Positions 8,505 through 18,055 of a DNA stretch of 64,000 nucleotides are shown one piece after another. The stretch is from contig NZ_CP114882.2 of the NCBI RefSeq assembly GCF_027474525.2, forward strand, positions 1,054,001 through 1,118,000, in the 5' to 3' direction. Origin of the DNA: Flavobacterium lacustre (GTDB lineage Bacteria > Bacteroidota > Bacteroidia > Flavobacteriales > Flavobacteriaceae). The notes under the pieces are model-generated. The model did not search any database and was not told where the DNA came from. It was given only the letters and a program-made list of their open reading frames with translations. Each line of letters opens with the position of its first letter. Position 1 is the first letter of the stretch. Made by a program: the position numbers and the translations under genes.

Positions 8505-9816
8505 ACTGTTTTAGTTTCCCGCGATTGGTTCTTTCTAACGCTTTTTTCCGAATAAAACTAAAGTTTAAATGGGGTTCCAGATACAAAGCAATTGCCGCTT
8601 CAATTTTTTGAATTTGTTTCAGAGTCAGTTCTGTTTCACTTACATATTCGATTTCAAAGGAATCAATTTTGGTTTGTTTAATCAGAAATTCTTTTACGTT
8701 TCCATCATCTTCAATGATGCTTTTTGTAACATAATAAAAGGTTAATCCGGGTGATTTTTTTCCACTCGGTAAAATTGCGATATCATTTGTTCGGCCAATT
8801 AATTGCTTTAAAATAGGTTTTTGAGCGGTACTTTTTTCGTCCAAAATCCCAATATCACCAATTTCATATCTGATAAAAGGATGCGCCGTATTAAATAAAG
8901 AAGTAATCACAACCCGACCGGAAACGCCATTGGGAACAGGTTGATTCATATCGTCTAAAATTTCTACAAACAGGGTTTCGGCATTCACTTGCCATTCTCC
9001 TTTTGGATTCTGAAAAGCAATCAAATCCAGCTCCGAAGCACCGTATTCATTGACAATAGGAAGTCCAAATTGTTTTTCTAAAAGTATTTTATCTGTTTCA
9101 AAAAGCATTTCGGAAGTCACCATGCACACTTTTAAACTGGGACAAATTTCTTTTAAAATAATGTTTTTCTTTTGTAAAAACTTAGCAAATAAAACAATTG
9201 AACTTGTGTATCCGTTTATATAATCGAATTTTTTATATTTAAATTTTTTCAGAATAGTTTCTAAAACGACATCCGATAAATCAAAAATCGAAAATCGATA
9301 CCGATGACTCAAAAAATCCTTGAATCGCTCTTTTTTGTGTCCAATAAAATCCATCGGAATGCCATAAAAACGGGCTTGGTAAGAGCTGTTAAAATCAATT
9401 CCGTACCAACCAAAACGATACATATTTGAAGCCCAAGTCAACGCATGACTGTATTTGTCTTTGGCAAAAACAAATGGATCTCCGCTTGAACCCGAGGTTT
9501 TATTTACATATACTGTTTTAGGCGAAAATCCATCAGAAAGTCTTGATATCAGTGGTTTTTGTAAGTTTTTTTTATTTAAAACAGGCAGATTATTCCAGTT
9601 TTCAAATGAGGTTGAACCCACTAATTCCCGGTAAAAGGAATTGTTGTGCAAATGAAAATTAACGATTTCCTTTTTTTTATTTTCAAGGAAAACTTGATAT
9701 TCTTTTTCAGAAAAAGCGACGATTTTTTGCAACTCAGTTTTGGCTGTCTGTAACGGAAAACCATTTATTTGGAGCGATAAATCAAAAAGTGGAAGCATTT
9801 TCAGTTTAAATTTCAT
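8488..9816 (-). CDS. PaaK/CapK-like adenylate-forming enzyme
   Basis: A 442-residue member of the ANL superfamily close to phenylacetate-CoA ligases. The ATP-binding loop TSGSSGDPF lies near residue 112. NEYGASELD near residue 257 and IRYEIGDIG near residue 308 correspond to core motifs A5 and A8, and a small C-terminal domain ends KLKQFKSML. CapK-type homologues occur in capsule and O-antigen loci, where they may activate an acid for attachment to sugars, although the reaction is not established. The ATG at 9816 is preferred over the TTG at 9819. The gene faces and overlaps the glycosyltransferase by 17 bases. Neither a dedicated phenylacetate pathway nor a partner thioesterase is visible. 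Confidence 0.8.
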   Translation of the reverse strand: MKFKLKMLPLFDLSLQINGFPLQTAKTELQKIVAFSEKEYQVFLENKKKEIVNFHLHNNSFYRELVGSTSFENWNNLPVLNKKNLQKPLISRLSDGFSPKTVYVNKTSGSSGDPFVFAKDKYSHALTWASNMYRFGWYGIDFNSSYQARFYGIPMDFIGHKKERFKDFLSHRYRFSIFDLSDVVLETILKKFKYKKFDYINGYTSSIVLFAKFLQKKNIILKEICPSLKVCMVTSEMLFETDKILLEKQFGLPIVNEYGASELDLIAFQNPKGEWQVNAETLFVEILDDMNQPVPNGVSGRVVITSLFNTAHPFIRYEIGDIGILDEKSTAQKPILKQLIGRTNDIAILPSGKKSPGLTFYYVTKSIIEDDGNVKEFLIKQTKIDSFEIEYVSETELTLKQIQKIEAAIALYLEPHLNFSFIRKKALERTNRGKLKQFKSML

Positions 9817-9898
9817 CAAAAATAAGATTTACGAACTACTAATGACAGTGAACCAACAAGTTTTTAAAAAATAATTATTTTTTAACTTCAAAAGCAAT

Positions 9899-9906
9899 TA
9901 TTTTTG
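9899..9906 (+). promoter_or_regulatory. Candidate -7 promoter element for purD
   Basis: TATTTTTG matches TAnnTTTG and ends 24 bases before the purD ATG, the usual distance in this group. No clear TTG was found at -33. Confidence 0.5.
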
Positions 9907-9930
9907 CACCACAACTAAAAAAACAAGATT

Positions 9931-11205
9931 ATGACTATTTTACTATTGGGTTCAGGCGGAAGAGAACATGCATTTGCATGGAAAATGATTCAAAGTCCGC
10001 TTTGTGATACACTTTTTGTAGCTCCGGGAAATGCCGGTACTGCAGCAATAGCTAATAATATAGACATGAGTCCAACGGATTTTGAAGCTATAAAAACATT
10101 TGTACTTCAGGAAAAAGTGGAAATGGTGGTTGTAGGACCTGAAGATCCTTTGGTAAAAGGGATTTATGATTTCTTTCTAAATGATGCTGAATTAAGTCAT
10201 ATTCCGGTTATTGGTCCATCAAAAATTGGTGCTCAATTAGAAGGAAGTAAAGAATTCGCTAAGGAATTTTTGATTAAACATAATATCCCAACAGCTGCTT
10301 ACGATAGTTTTACTGCCGAAACGGTAGAAAAAGGATGTGAATTTTTGGAAACATTGCAACCTCCTTACGTTTTGAAAGCGGATGGATTGGCTGCCGGAAA
10401 AGGGGTTTTGATTATTCATGATTTGGCGGAAGCCAAAGATGAATTAAGAAATATGTTGGTACATCAAAAATTCGGTGCTGCCAGTTCAAAAGTAGTTATC
10501 GAAGAATTTCTTGACGGAATAGAATTGAGTTGTTTCGTTCTTACCGATGGAAAAAATTACAAAATTTTACCTACTGCCAAAGATTATAAACGCATTGGCG
10601 AAGGCGATACAGGTTTAAATACAGGTGGAATGGGAGCGGTTTCTCCGGTTCCTTATGTTGATGCAGTTTTGATGGAAAAAATTGAAACACGCATTGTAAA
10701 ACCTACAATTGATGGTTTCCACAAAGACGGAATTCCGTATAAAGGTTTTGTTTTCATTGGATTAATCAATGTTAAAAACGAGCCAATTGTAATTGAATAC
10801 AATGTAAGAATGGGTGATCCGGAAACCGAAGTGGTTGTTCCAAGATTAAAAACGGATTTAGTGGAGTTATTTTTGGCTGTAGCCAATGAAAAATTAGACG
10901 AGATTTCATTAGAAGTAGATGAAAGAAGCGCCACTACAATTATGGTTGTTTCGGGTGGATATCCTGAAGATTTTGAAAAAGGAAAAGTAATTTCGGGATT
11001 AGAGAATATTACGGATTCGATTGTTTTTCATGCCGGAACAAAACTGGATAATGGAAATGTAGTTTCAAATGGTGGAAGGGTTTTGACTGTTACCTCATAC
11101 GGCGACAATTTTGAAGAGGCCATAAAAAAATCTTACCAAAATATAGACAAGCTACATTTTGATAAGATGTATTTTAGAAAAGATATTGGAAACGATTTAA
11201 AATAG
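9931..11205 (+). CDS. purD: Phosphoribosylamine--glycine ligase (GAR synthetase)
   Basis: At 424 residues this is the normal length for PurD, which joins glycine to 5-phosphoribosylamine using ATP in the second step of de novo purine synthesis. The N-terminal GSGGREHAFAWK and APGNAG motifs, the ATP-grasp domain with LKADGLAAGKGV near residue 148, and NVRMGDPETEVV near residue 291 are all intact. The gene stands alone with its own -7 element. It is not in a purine operon here, which is common in Bacteroidota. It ends shortly before a convergent small membrane-protein gene. Confidence 0.97.
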   Translation: MTILLLGSGGREHAFAWKMIQSPLCDTLFVAPGNAGTAAIANNIDMSPTDFEAIKTFVLQEKVEMVVVGPEDPLVKGIYDFFLNDAELSHIPVIGPSKIGAQLEGSKEFAKEFLIKHNIPTAAYDSFTAETVEKGCEFLETLQPPYVLKADGLAAGKGVLIIHDLAEAKDELRNMLVHQKFGAASSKVVIEEFLDGIELSCFVLTDGKNYKILPTAKDYKRIGEGDTGLNTGGMGAVSPVPYVDAVLMEKIETRIVKPTIDGFHKDGIPYKGFVFIGLINVKNEPIVIEYNVRMGDPETEVVVPRLKTDLVELFLAVANEKLDEISLEVDERSATTIMVVSGGYPEDFEKGKVISGLENITDSIVFHAGTKLDNGNVVSNGGRVLTVTSYGDNFEEAIKKSYQNIDKLHFDKMYFRKDIGNDLK

Positions 11206-11236
11206 TTTCTAATTACTGTTCACTTTTTTTTAAGTA

Positions 11237-11467
11237 TTACTTTAAAAAAGAGTGAGCGGTAGTATCTTGATTTTCTGTTCCGTTTGCGTCAAAAATTTGC
11301 AATTGTTTGATCCAATATACCATTGCTGATGCACAAATTATCATGAAGATCCAGTTAATGGTGTTTGCACCAAACCAAGAACTTAGTTCTAAAGATCTTA
11401 AAAAGTCAAGTGGAGCGAATAATATGTCCACAAATAAGTATTGTATTCCTTCGAAAAATGCTTTCAT
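11237..11467 (-). CDS. Small flavobacterial membrane protein (DUF6341-like)
   Basis: A 76-residue protein starting MKAFFEGIQYLFVDILF, with one or two amphipathic or membrane helices around residues 5-25 and a clear membrane segment INWIFMIICASAMVYWI near residues 38-55, then a short polar tail. I believe this matches the uncharacterised DUF6341 family found in Flavobacteriia next to the DUF6427 protein and upp, as here. The start ATG is at 11467. No catalytic residues are visible, so a structural or assembly role in the inner membrane is possible but unproven. The plus-strand frame across it (11307-11534) is a shadow. Confidence 0.7.
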   Translation of the reverse strand: MKAFFEGIQYLFVDILFAPLDFLRSLELSSWFGANTINWIFMIICASAMVYWIKQLQIFDANGTENQDTTAHSFLK

Positions 11468-11553
11468 AATGCTTGAAATTATATGTTATGGATGTTTTTG
11501 GGAAACGATTTTAATTGTAAAAAAGAGGCAGTAACTACGAATCTTTCTTGAAC

Positions 11554-11588
11554 TTGTTGGTTTCCTTTTTAAACAAGTATTATATTTA
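11554..11588 (+). promoter_or_regulatory. Candidate promoter for the DUF6427-like gene
   Basis: TTG at 11554-11556 is followed after 24 bases (21 if the second TTG at 11557 is used) by TATATTTA at 11581-11588, one mismatch from TAnnTTTG. The ATG at 11615 lies 26 bases further on. Confidence 0.4.
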
Positions 11589-11614
11589 CAGACACAAAAG
11601 TATAAAATATCCTT

Positions 11615-12544
11615 ATGATAACAAGTGTTTTTAAAAAATCTACACCATTAAATTATTCTTTGGTTGTAATTTTGATGCTGGTTTTCTTTTTAATCTACCA
11701 ATTTCAAGATGTATCTTGGATGAGTTCTGGTGTTTTATTGTTACAAAAATCAGGATTATTACTGGTTTTATTAGCCTCTATTTTTATCGCAAATTTTATT
11801 ACTAAAAAAAACGGACTCAGTAAAGACAGTAGCTACACCATATTTTTTTATTTTTTGCTGTTGCTTTTTTTTCCGTCGGTTTTGGATAATGTGAATTTAA
11901 TTCTGGCCAATTTTTTTATATTATTAGCACTTCGCAGATTAATATCGTTACAATCACTCAAAGCTTCCAAAGAGAAAATATTTGATGCTTCTTTATGGAT
12001 TTTTGTGGCAACATTGTTCCATTTTTGGAGTATTCTCTTTCTTGTATTGGTATTTATCTCCATTATTTTCCATGTTTCTAGAGATTATCGAAACTGGTTA
12101 TTGCCTTTTATTGCCTTTTTTACAATAGGAATTGTTTTTTTACTTTTTGCTGCAATTTGGGATGTAAACGTAATTGAGTTTGTAAACAGCAATGTAAGCA
12201 CGAACTTTAATATTGACTATTTTACCAATAATTACCAGAATGCGGCTTTGTCTATTTATGTATCTGTAGCCTTGTTTTTTGTGGTTTCCATGTTTTTGAC
12301 TCTTTCAAACCGACCACAATTGTTGCATACTTCGTTCAAGAAAATTATAGCTTCTTTTTTTATTGGAGTGATTATCTTTTTAATTTCATCGAACAAAAGC
12401 AATGATTTGTTGGTGTTTACTTTTGCACCGATAGCGATAATGGCTACTAGTCATATTGAAATTGTGCAACAACAAATGAAGCGTGAAATTGTACTCGCTG
12501 TTTTTATTGTGTGTAGTTTATTTGCGTTTTTCTCTCAGTTATAA
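11615..12544 (+). CDS. Multi-pass membrane protein (DUF6427-like)
   Basis: A 309-residue, strongly hydrophobic protein with about nine predicted membrane helices and very short loops. It begins MITSVFKKSTPLNYSLVVI, a start I associate with the flavobacterial DUF6427 family, whose function is unknown. No transporter signature, catalytic motif or periplasmic domain is visible. It sits between the divergent 76-residue membrane protein and the convergent upp gene, and its stop codon overlaps the end of upp by six bases. Phylogenetic co-occurrence with the 76-residue neighbour would suggest a shared inner-membrane job; this is an inference from gene order only. Confidence 0.75.
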   Translation: MITSVFKKSTPLNYSLVVILMLVFFLIYQFQDVSWMSSGVLLLQKSGLLLVLLASIFIANFITKKNGLSKDSSYTIFFYFLLLLFFPSVLDNVNLILANFFILLALRRLISLQSLKASKEKIFDASLWIFVATLFHFWSILFLVLVFISIIFHVSRDYRNWLLPFIAFFTIGIVFLLFAAIWDVNVIEFVNSNVSTNFNIDYFTNNYQNAALSIYVSVALFFVVSMFLTLSNRPQLLHTSFKKIIASFFIGVIIFLISSNKSNDLLVFTFAPIAIMATSHIEIVQQQMKREIVLAVFIVCSLFAFFSQL

Positions 12545-13192
12545 TTTATTTCCGTAAGCCAAATCTCCGGCATCTCCGAGTCCCGGAACGATATAAGCGT
12601 GTTCATTTAGCTTTTCGTCTAAAGCGGCAATCCAAAGATGACAGTTTTCCGGAAGGTATTTTTCTAAATAAGCAATTCCTTCGGGAGCGGCGATTACCAC
12701 GGCAATATGAATGTCTTTTGGTGTGCCGCGTTCCATCAATTTATGGTAAACGGCAACTATAGATTGTCCCGTGGCGAGCATTGGGTCAATTAGGATAACA
12801 TTTTTTCCGTTGATATCAGCAACGGCTTGGTATTCTACTTTTATTTCAAAGTAATCATCGTTGTTTGGATGATGTCTGTAAGCGGATATAAAACCGTTTT
12901 CGGCGGCATCAAAATAATTCAGAAATCCTTGATGTAACGCTAAACCTGCCCGTAAAATGGAACATAAAACTAATGAATCTTTTACCTGTGTGGTTTTTTT
13001 GATGCTAAGTGGCGTTTGAATTTTAATATTTTCGTATTGCAATTCTTTACTTAATTCATATGACATTATTTCGCCAATGCGTTCAATATTTCGGCGGAAG
13101 CGCAGGCTGTCGTTGTGAATTTTGACGTCTCGTATCTGCGCCAGAAAATGATTTAGGACGCTGTTATTTTCGGAGAGCAGGTGAATTTGCAT
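12539..13192 (-). CDS. upp: Uracil phosphoribosyltransferase
   Basis: A 217-residue protein that converts uracil and PRPP to UMP in pyrimidine salvage. The PRPP-binding loop is visible as VILIDPMLATGQSI near residue 131, with the uracil-binding C-terminal segment PGLGDAGDLAYG. CSILRAGLALHQG near residue 78 matches the conserved RAG(L/T) block. Length and motif order are normal for the Bacteroidota type. The ATG at 13192 is the only reasonable start. It is convergent with, and overlaps by six bases, the membrane-protein gene to its left, with no terminator seen between them. Confidence 0.94.
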   Translation of the reverse strand: MQIHLLSENNSVLNHFLAQIRDVKIHNDSLRFRRNIERIGEIMSYELSKELQYENIKIQTPLSIKKTTQVKDSLVLCSILRAGLALHQGFLNYFDAAENGFISAYRHHPNNDDYFEIKVEYQAVADINGKNVILIDPMLATGQSIVAVYHKLMERGTPKDIHIAVVIAAPEGIAYLEKYLPENCHLWIAALDEKLNEHAYIVPGLGDAGDLAYGNKL

Positions 13193-13271
13193 AGATTAAA
13201 TTTTTGATTTATGACTTTTGATTTGGTATCAAAACTTTGAAAATTTTTCCACACTATAAAAGTATAAAAAG

Positions 13272-13279
13272 TATCTTTG
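13272..13279 (+). promoter_or_regulatory. Candidate -7 promoter element for the DUF4254/GT9 pair
   Basis: TATCTTTG matches TAnnTTTG exactly and ends 19 bases before the ATG at 13299. No TTG lies at the expected -33 spacing. Confidence 0.5.
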
Positions 13280-13298
13280 TGTTTTAATATATAAAGAT

Positions 13299-13904
13299 AT
13301 GTTTTCAAAATTAGCTTATTCCGTTTTCGAACAAAGTATTAAAGATTATCATCAGTTTGATAATGTAGATCAACCTATAAACAATCCTTTTCCCAAAGAA
13401 AAGTTTGAGCACTTATTGTATTTGAAAAATTGGATTGACACCGTTCAATGGCATTTTGAAGATATTATTCGTGATCCTAATATTGATCCTGTAGCCGCTT
13501 TGACGCTAAAAAGAAGAATTGATGCTTCGAATCAGGAACGTACGGATATGGTAGAATATATTGACAGTTATTTTCTTCAGAAATACAGTCATGTTAATGT
13601 AAAAGATGGTGCCAAAATCAACTCTGAAAGTCCGGCTTGGGCATTTGACAGATTGTCGATTTTAGCCTTGAAAATTTATCATATGCATGAAGAAGCTACT
13701 CGTGCTGAGGCTTCACAAGAACACAGAGATAAATGTCAAGAAAAATTGAATGTTTTGTTAGAACAAAGAACAGATTTGTCAACAGCTATCGATGATTTAT
13801 TGACCGATATTGAAAACGGAGATAAATTCATGAAAGTGTACAAACAAATGAAAATGTACAATGATGATGATTTGAATCCTGTTTTGTACCAAAACAAAAA
13901 ATAA
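13299..13904 (+). CDS. DUF4254 family protein
   Basis: A 201-residue soluble protein, mostly alpha-helical and charged, starting MFSKLAYSVFEQSIKDYHQ. It contains LKNWIDTVQWHFEDIIRDP and later LKIYHMHEEATR, which I recognise as the DUF4254 family of Bacteroidota. The function is unknown. The gene is followed within about 30 bases by a GT9 heptosyltransferase-like gene. Known DUF4254 genes are often found beside such transferases, so a link to lipopolysaccharide core or cell-surface sugar assembly is plausible. There is no signal peptide or membrane segment, so it should act in the cytoplasm. Confidence 0.82.
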   Translation: MFSKLAYSVFEQSIKDYHQFDNVDQPINNPFPKEKFEHLLYLKNWIDTVQWHFEDIIRDPNIDPVAALTLKRRIDASNQERTDMVEYIDSYFLQKYSHVNVKDGAKINSESPAWAFDRLSILALKIYHMHEEATRAEASQEHRDKCQEKLNVLLEQRTDLSTAIDDLLTDIENGDKFMKVYKQMKMYNDDDLNPVLYQNKK

Positions 13905-13931
13905 TTTTTGACAACTCCATTGTCAGAAAAA

Positions 13932-14945
13932 ATGAAGCATATAGCCGTCATGAGACTTTCCGCAATGGGAGATGTCGCCATGACGGTTCCTGTTTTACGG
14001 GCTTTTGTAAGGCAGTTTCCGGAGGTTCAAATCACGGTTATTTCACGACCTTTCTTCAAACCTTTTTTTGAAGGAATTCCGAATCTTTCTTTTTTTGCTT
14101 TCGATGAAAAAGAACGGCACAAGGGATTTTTAGGCTTATTGCGTTTGTTCCAAGATTTAAAAGGGTTAAATATTGATGCTTTTGCTGATTTGCACAACGT
14201 TTTGCGTTCTAAAGTTATTCGAAATCTTTTTGCCTTGTGCGGAAAAAAAATTGCTTCTGTGGATAAAGGAAGAGCGGATAAAAAAGCACTAACTCAAGCT
14301 GAAAATAAAACGTTTAAACCATTGCCGAGCATGTTTGAAAGGCACGCTAAGGTATTTGAACAACTCGGTTTTACTATTGATTTATCCCAACCTGAATTTC
14401 CTGAAAAGGCTGTTTTAAGTCCCGAAATTTTAGCGTTAATTGGAACAAATCATCAGAAATTAATTGGAATTGCGCCTTTTGCACAATATGATTCTAAAGT
14501 GTATCCGCTGGATTTAATGCAGGAAGTGATTGATCAATTAGCGTTGGATACAACCCAAACCATTTTGCTTTTTGGCGGTGGAAAAAAGGAAATAGAACTC
14601 TTAAATTCGCTTGCTGCTAATAAAGAAAATGTGATTGTAGTTGCGGGTAAAATTAAGTTTCAACAGGAACTGCAGCTCATCAGTAATCTGGATGTGATGC
14701 TTTCCATGGATTCCGGGAATGCTCATATTGCAGCCATGCTTGGCGTGAAAGTCATCACTCTTTGGGGCGCTACCCATCCTTTTGCCGGATTTTCACCATT
14801 TAATCAACCTTTGGAAAACGCTTTGGTTTCCGATAGAAATTTGTTTCCAAAATTACCGACTTCGGTGTATGGGAATAAAAAAGTGGAAGGTTATGAAGAA
14901 GTAATGCGAACGATTACCGTTGATGCAATTGTTAAGGCACTTTAG
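13932..14945 (+). CDS. Family 9 glycosyltransferase (heptosyltransferase-like)
   Basis: A 337-residue GT-B protein beginning MKHIAVMRLSAMGDVAMTVPV, the standard N-terminus of ADP-heptose:LPS heptosyltransferases. The C-terminal domain has SMDSGNAHIAAMLGVKVITL near residue 255, containing the D(S/T)GxxH motif, then WGATHP. Such enzymes add heptose or a related sugar to the lipopolysaccharide core at the inner face of the inner membrane. The ATG at 13932 is chosen over a TTG at 13908 because the conserved motif starts right after it. It is probably cotranscribed with the DUF4254 gene. The true donor sugar in flavobacteria is uncertain. Confidence 0.87.
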   Translation: MKHIAVMRLSAMGDVAMTVPVLRAFVRQFPEVQITVISRPFFKPFFEGIPNLSFFAFDEKERHKGFLGLLRLFQDLKGLNIDAFADLHNVLRSKVIRNLFALCGKKIASVDKGRADKKALTQAENKTFKPLPSMFERHAKVFEQLGFTIDLSQPEFPEKAVLSPEILALIGTNHQKLIGIAPFAQYDSKVYPLDLMQEVIDQLALDTTQTILLFGGGKKEIELLNSLAANKENVIVVAGKIKFQQELQLISNLDVMLSMDSGNAHIAAMLGVKVITLWGATHPFAGFSPFNQPLENALVSDRNLFPKLPTSVYGNKKVEGYEEVMRTITVDAIVKAL

Positions 14946-15189
14946 TTGCAGATTATAAATACGTGGCTGTTTAATTCGTTTTTTTAAGTTGGATATAATT
15001 TTCAGGTAATGCTAATTTTAACACTTAAATAACAAAAACGAATAAACATGTGGTGAGAAAAATACTATTTTTGATTTTGATACGTTCAACATAAACCGTA
15101 AAGTAAAGACTAAATAAAAATGTTTATTTATTAGTTCAACTTTTGGAAATACTTTGAAACGTTTCACTAACAAAAATATCAAACTATTT

Positions 15190-17973
15190 ATGCCTAAAAT
15201 TACAGTAACAATTGCAATTTTGTTGATTTTCTCCTTTTCTGCTTTTTCCCAAAAAAATAAACTTTCAGGTATTTTGACCGCTGGAAGTGAAAAAAAACCC
15301 ATTTACAATTCAGTTGTTGCTTTATTAACGCCGGTAGACTCGGTTTTATATCAATTTACACGATCAGACAAAGCGGGTAAATTCATTCTCAATAATGTAA
15401 AACCTGGGAATTATATTGTAATGACGTCACACAGTCAATATGCAGATTATTTAGATGATATTACCGTGACTACTACTGATAAGGATTTAGGTAACATTGC
15501 TTTGATGAGTAAAATGGAACTGTTACGAGAAGTAGTGATAAAAACGGGTTCTATCAAAATTAAGGGCGACACCACAAGTTACAGGGCCAGTGATTTTAAG
15601 GTTGATGCCAATGCCAATGTTGAAGAATTACTAAAAAAATTGCCGGGAATACAAGTAGATAAAAATGGAACCATCAAAGCAATGGGCGAAACAGTAGAAA
15701 GAGTACTGGTTGATGGCGAAGAATTTTTTGGTGATGATCCTGGTATGGCTGTAAAAAATTTACGTGCCGATGCCATAAAAGAAGTACAAGTTTTTAATAA
15801 AAAAAGCGATCAAGCTGAGTTTACAGGAATAGATGATGGTGATACTAAAAAAACAATTAATCTGAAATTAAAGGAAGATAAAAAGAAAGGTTATTTTGGT
15901 AAGATAGATGGAGCAAACCAACCCGCTACGGACGCCGATTCCAGATACAACAGTAATATCATGGTGAGTAGTTTCAAAGGAAAAAGAAAGCTTTCGGCCT
16001 TTTTATTAAATGGGAACACGGGTCAAGATGGGTTAAGTTGGCAGGACAGTGATAAATTTGGAGCAGGAGACGGGAATGTAAGTATGAGCATGGACGATGA
16101 TGGAAATGTAAATTACGAATGGACCGGCGGCGATAATGATGAAGAACCTTATGTCGATACTCAAAATGGTTTTATAAAAAACACTAATGCAGGATTGCAA
16201 TACAGTAATAAATGGAACGACAAACATTCCTTAAATGTATCACCCAAATACAACAAACAAAGCTACCAAAACAATAGCAGCAGAAATACCCAAACCCAGG
16301 TAGGCGATACACAATTGAATGAAAATAGAGCAACTGCAAGTCATGTAAATAGAGATAATTTTAAACTTAATGCGGTTTATGATGTAAAAATAGATTCAGT
16401 AAATACCCTTAAATTTACCGCTAAAACAAATTTTTACAATACTGAAAGCGATGAATTTACGACCGGAAATACCACTGGAAGCGATGGTTTATTAAGGAAC
16501 AAACAGGAACGATTATTTACCACAAAATCAGATAAGGAATCCTTGTCTGCGAGTGCTTTGTTTAAACATAAATTTGCTAAAGCCCGAAGAACACTTTCTA
16601 TCAATAGTAGTTGGAGTACTTTGAATACGAATGCTGATAATTTTTTAAAATCGGCTAATGAGAGTTATGAAGGAGGCGTTTTTGCCTTTGGTAATGAGGT
16701 AGATCAAAATAAAATTGGTGATAAAACCAATCAAAATCTTGCTTTAAATGTGGCCTATACAGAGCCTATAGGAAAGAAATTTGCTTTGCAATTGTCCTAT
16801 CAAATTACGCATAATACGGGCAACAGCAACTTTGTAACTTATGATTTTTCAGACCTGACAGGGAAGTATGATGTTGTAGTCGATTCGTTATCAAACCAAT
16901 TCAAGCAAAGCATTACAACAAACAAACCCGTTCTGAAATTAAGTTACAATGCCAAAAAGATAAATTATAGTTTTGGTAGTGGCTTTGGTTTTACTTCATT
17001 TAATTTACAAGATCAAACTTTAAATAAGGAATACAATCGCAGTTTTACTAATTTTTTCCCAACTGCAAATTTTTCGTATAAATACAAAAGCAACAGTAAT
17101 TTGCGAGTGAATTATCAAGGTGCTACAAGACAGCCTACTATTGACCAATTACAACCGCTGCGAAACAATCAAGATTTTTTCAACCAAGTGGTAGGAAATC
17201 CAGATTTAAAGCAATCTTTTACAAATAGCATCAGCGTTTCTAATAATAGTTACAGCATTTTGACCGAAACTAATTTTTATCAAAGCATTTCTTTTAGAAC
17301 AACCTCAAATTTGATTTCCTTCAATAGAGATATTGACCCAGAAAGTGCAAAAACAATTACAACACCTATAAATACTAACGGTAACTTTTCAACTAATTTG
17401 TATATGGGTTATGGGTTTAAAGTCAAAAAAATAAACATGTATGTTAATCTTAGTCCCTCAGTAAATTACAATAAATCGGTTAATAGCATCAATAAGGAAA
17501 TCAATAATTCTAATATATTAAGTTCTAATTTTTCGGTTTATTTGAGTAAATCCAAAGAAAAAAAATATGATATCAATCTAAGTAATACTTTCTCAAACAG
17601 CCGTAACAGTACCTCTCAAAACAATGAAGTAAAATCATTTAATACCAATAATCTAGGTTTAGATGTTGCCGTTTATTTTAGAGAAAAATGGAAATTATCC
17701 ACAGATTATAATTTATATTCTCGTCAAAAAACGGTTGATTTTCAAACTAATCTTACCAATCAATTATGGAATGCCAGGTTCCAACGTACTTTTAAGAACG
17801 ATGAGTTTACCGCTTATGTAATGGTGCGTGACATTTTGAATCAAAACATTGGAATCAATAGATTTGTTTATGAAAACACAATAGGCGAAGAGCGAAATGA
17901 CAGACTCCGACGTTATGCTATGGTAGGTTTTACATGGAATTTTAAAAATAAAAATGGTTTAGAAAAAAAATAA
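15190..17973 (+). CDS. Outer-membrane beta-barrel receptor-like protein (TonB-dependent receptor family)
   Basis: A 927-residue exported protein with signal peptide MPKITVTIAILLIFSFSAFS. A carboxypeptidase-like regulatory domain (about residues 25-110) is followed by a plug-like segment (about residues 115-235, with ELLKKLPGIQVDKNG and VLVDGEEFFGDD), and the rest is a long barrel rich in alternating polar and hydrophobic residues. It ends MVGFTWNFKNKNGLEKK, and the aromatic WNF suits barrel closure. The ATG at 15190 replaces the TTG at 15154 because it begins the signal peptide. The next gene encodes a GLPGLI protein, a common partner in Bacteroidota. No classical TonB box is evident and the ligand is unknown. 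Confidence 0.85.
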   Translation: MPKITVTIAILLIFSFSAFSQKNKLSGILTAGSEKKPIYNSVVALLTPVDSVLYQFTRSDKAGKFILNNVKPGNYIVMTSHSQYADYLDDITVTTTDKDLGNIALMSKMELLREVVIKTGSIKIKGDTTSYRASDFKVDANANVEELLKKLPGIQVDKNGTIKAMGETVERVLVDGEEFFGDDPGMAVKNLRADAIKEVQVFNKKSDQAEFTGIDDGDTKKTINLKLKEDKKKGYFGKIDGANQPATDADSRYNSNIMVSSFKGKRKLSAFLLNGNTGQDGLSWQDSDKFGAGDGNVSMSMDDDGNVNYEWTGGDNDEEPYVDTQNGFIKNTNAGLQYSNKWNDKHSLNVSPKYNKQSYQNNSSRNTQTQVGDTQLNENRATASHVNRDNFKLNAVYDVKIDSVNTLKFTAKTNFYNTESDEFTTGNTTGSDGLLRNKQERLFTTKSDKESLSASALFKHKFAKARRTLSINSSWSTLNTNADNFLKSANESYEGGVFAFGNEVDQNKIGDKTNQNLALNVAYTEPIGKKFALQLSYQITHNTGNSNFVTYDFSDLTGKYDVVVDSLSNQFKQSITTNKPVLKLSYNAKKINYSFGSGFGFTSFNLQDQTLNKEYNRSFTNFFPTANFSYKYKSNSNLRVNYQGATRQPTIDQLQPLRNNQDFFNQVVGNPDLKQSFTNSISVSNNSYSILTETNFYQSISFRTTSNLISFNRDIDPESAKTITTPINTNGNFSTNLYMGYGFKVKKINMYVNLSPSVNYNKSVNSINKEINNSNILSSNFSVYLSKSKEKKYDINLSNTFSNSRNSTSQNNEVKSFNTNNLGLDVAVYFREKWKLSTDYNLYSRQKTVDFQTNLTNQLWNARFQRTFKNDEFTAYVMVRDILNQNIGINRFVYENTIGEERNDRLRRYAMVGFTWNFKNKNGLEKK

Positions 17974-18055
17974 ACAATTTTTTAATCACTATTTGTAACG
18001 CTCCAAAGGTCAATTTTACAAAACAATTTTAAGCTATTACCTAATACACAACCTT

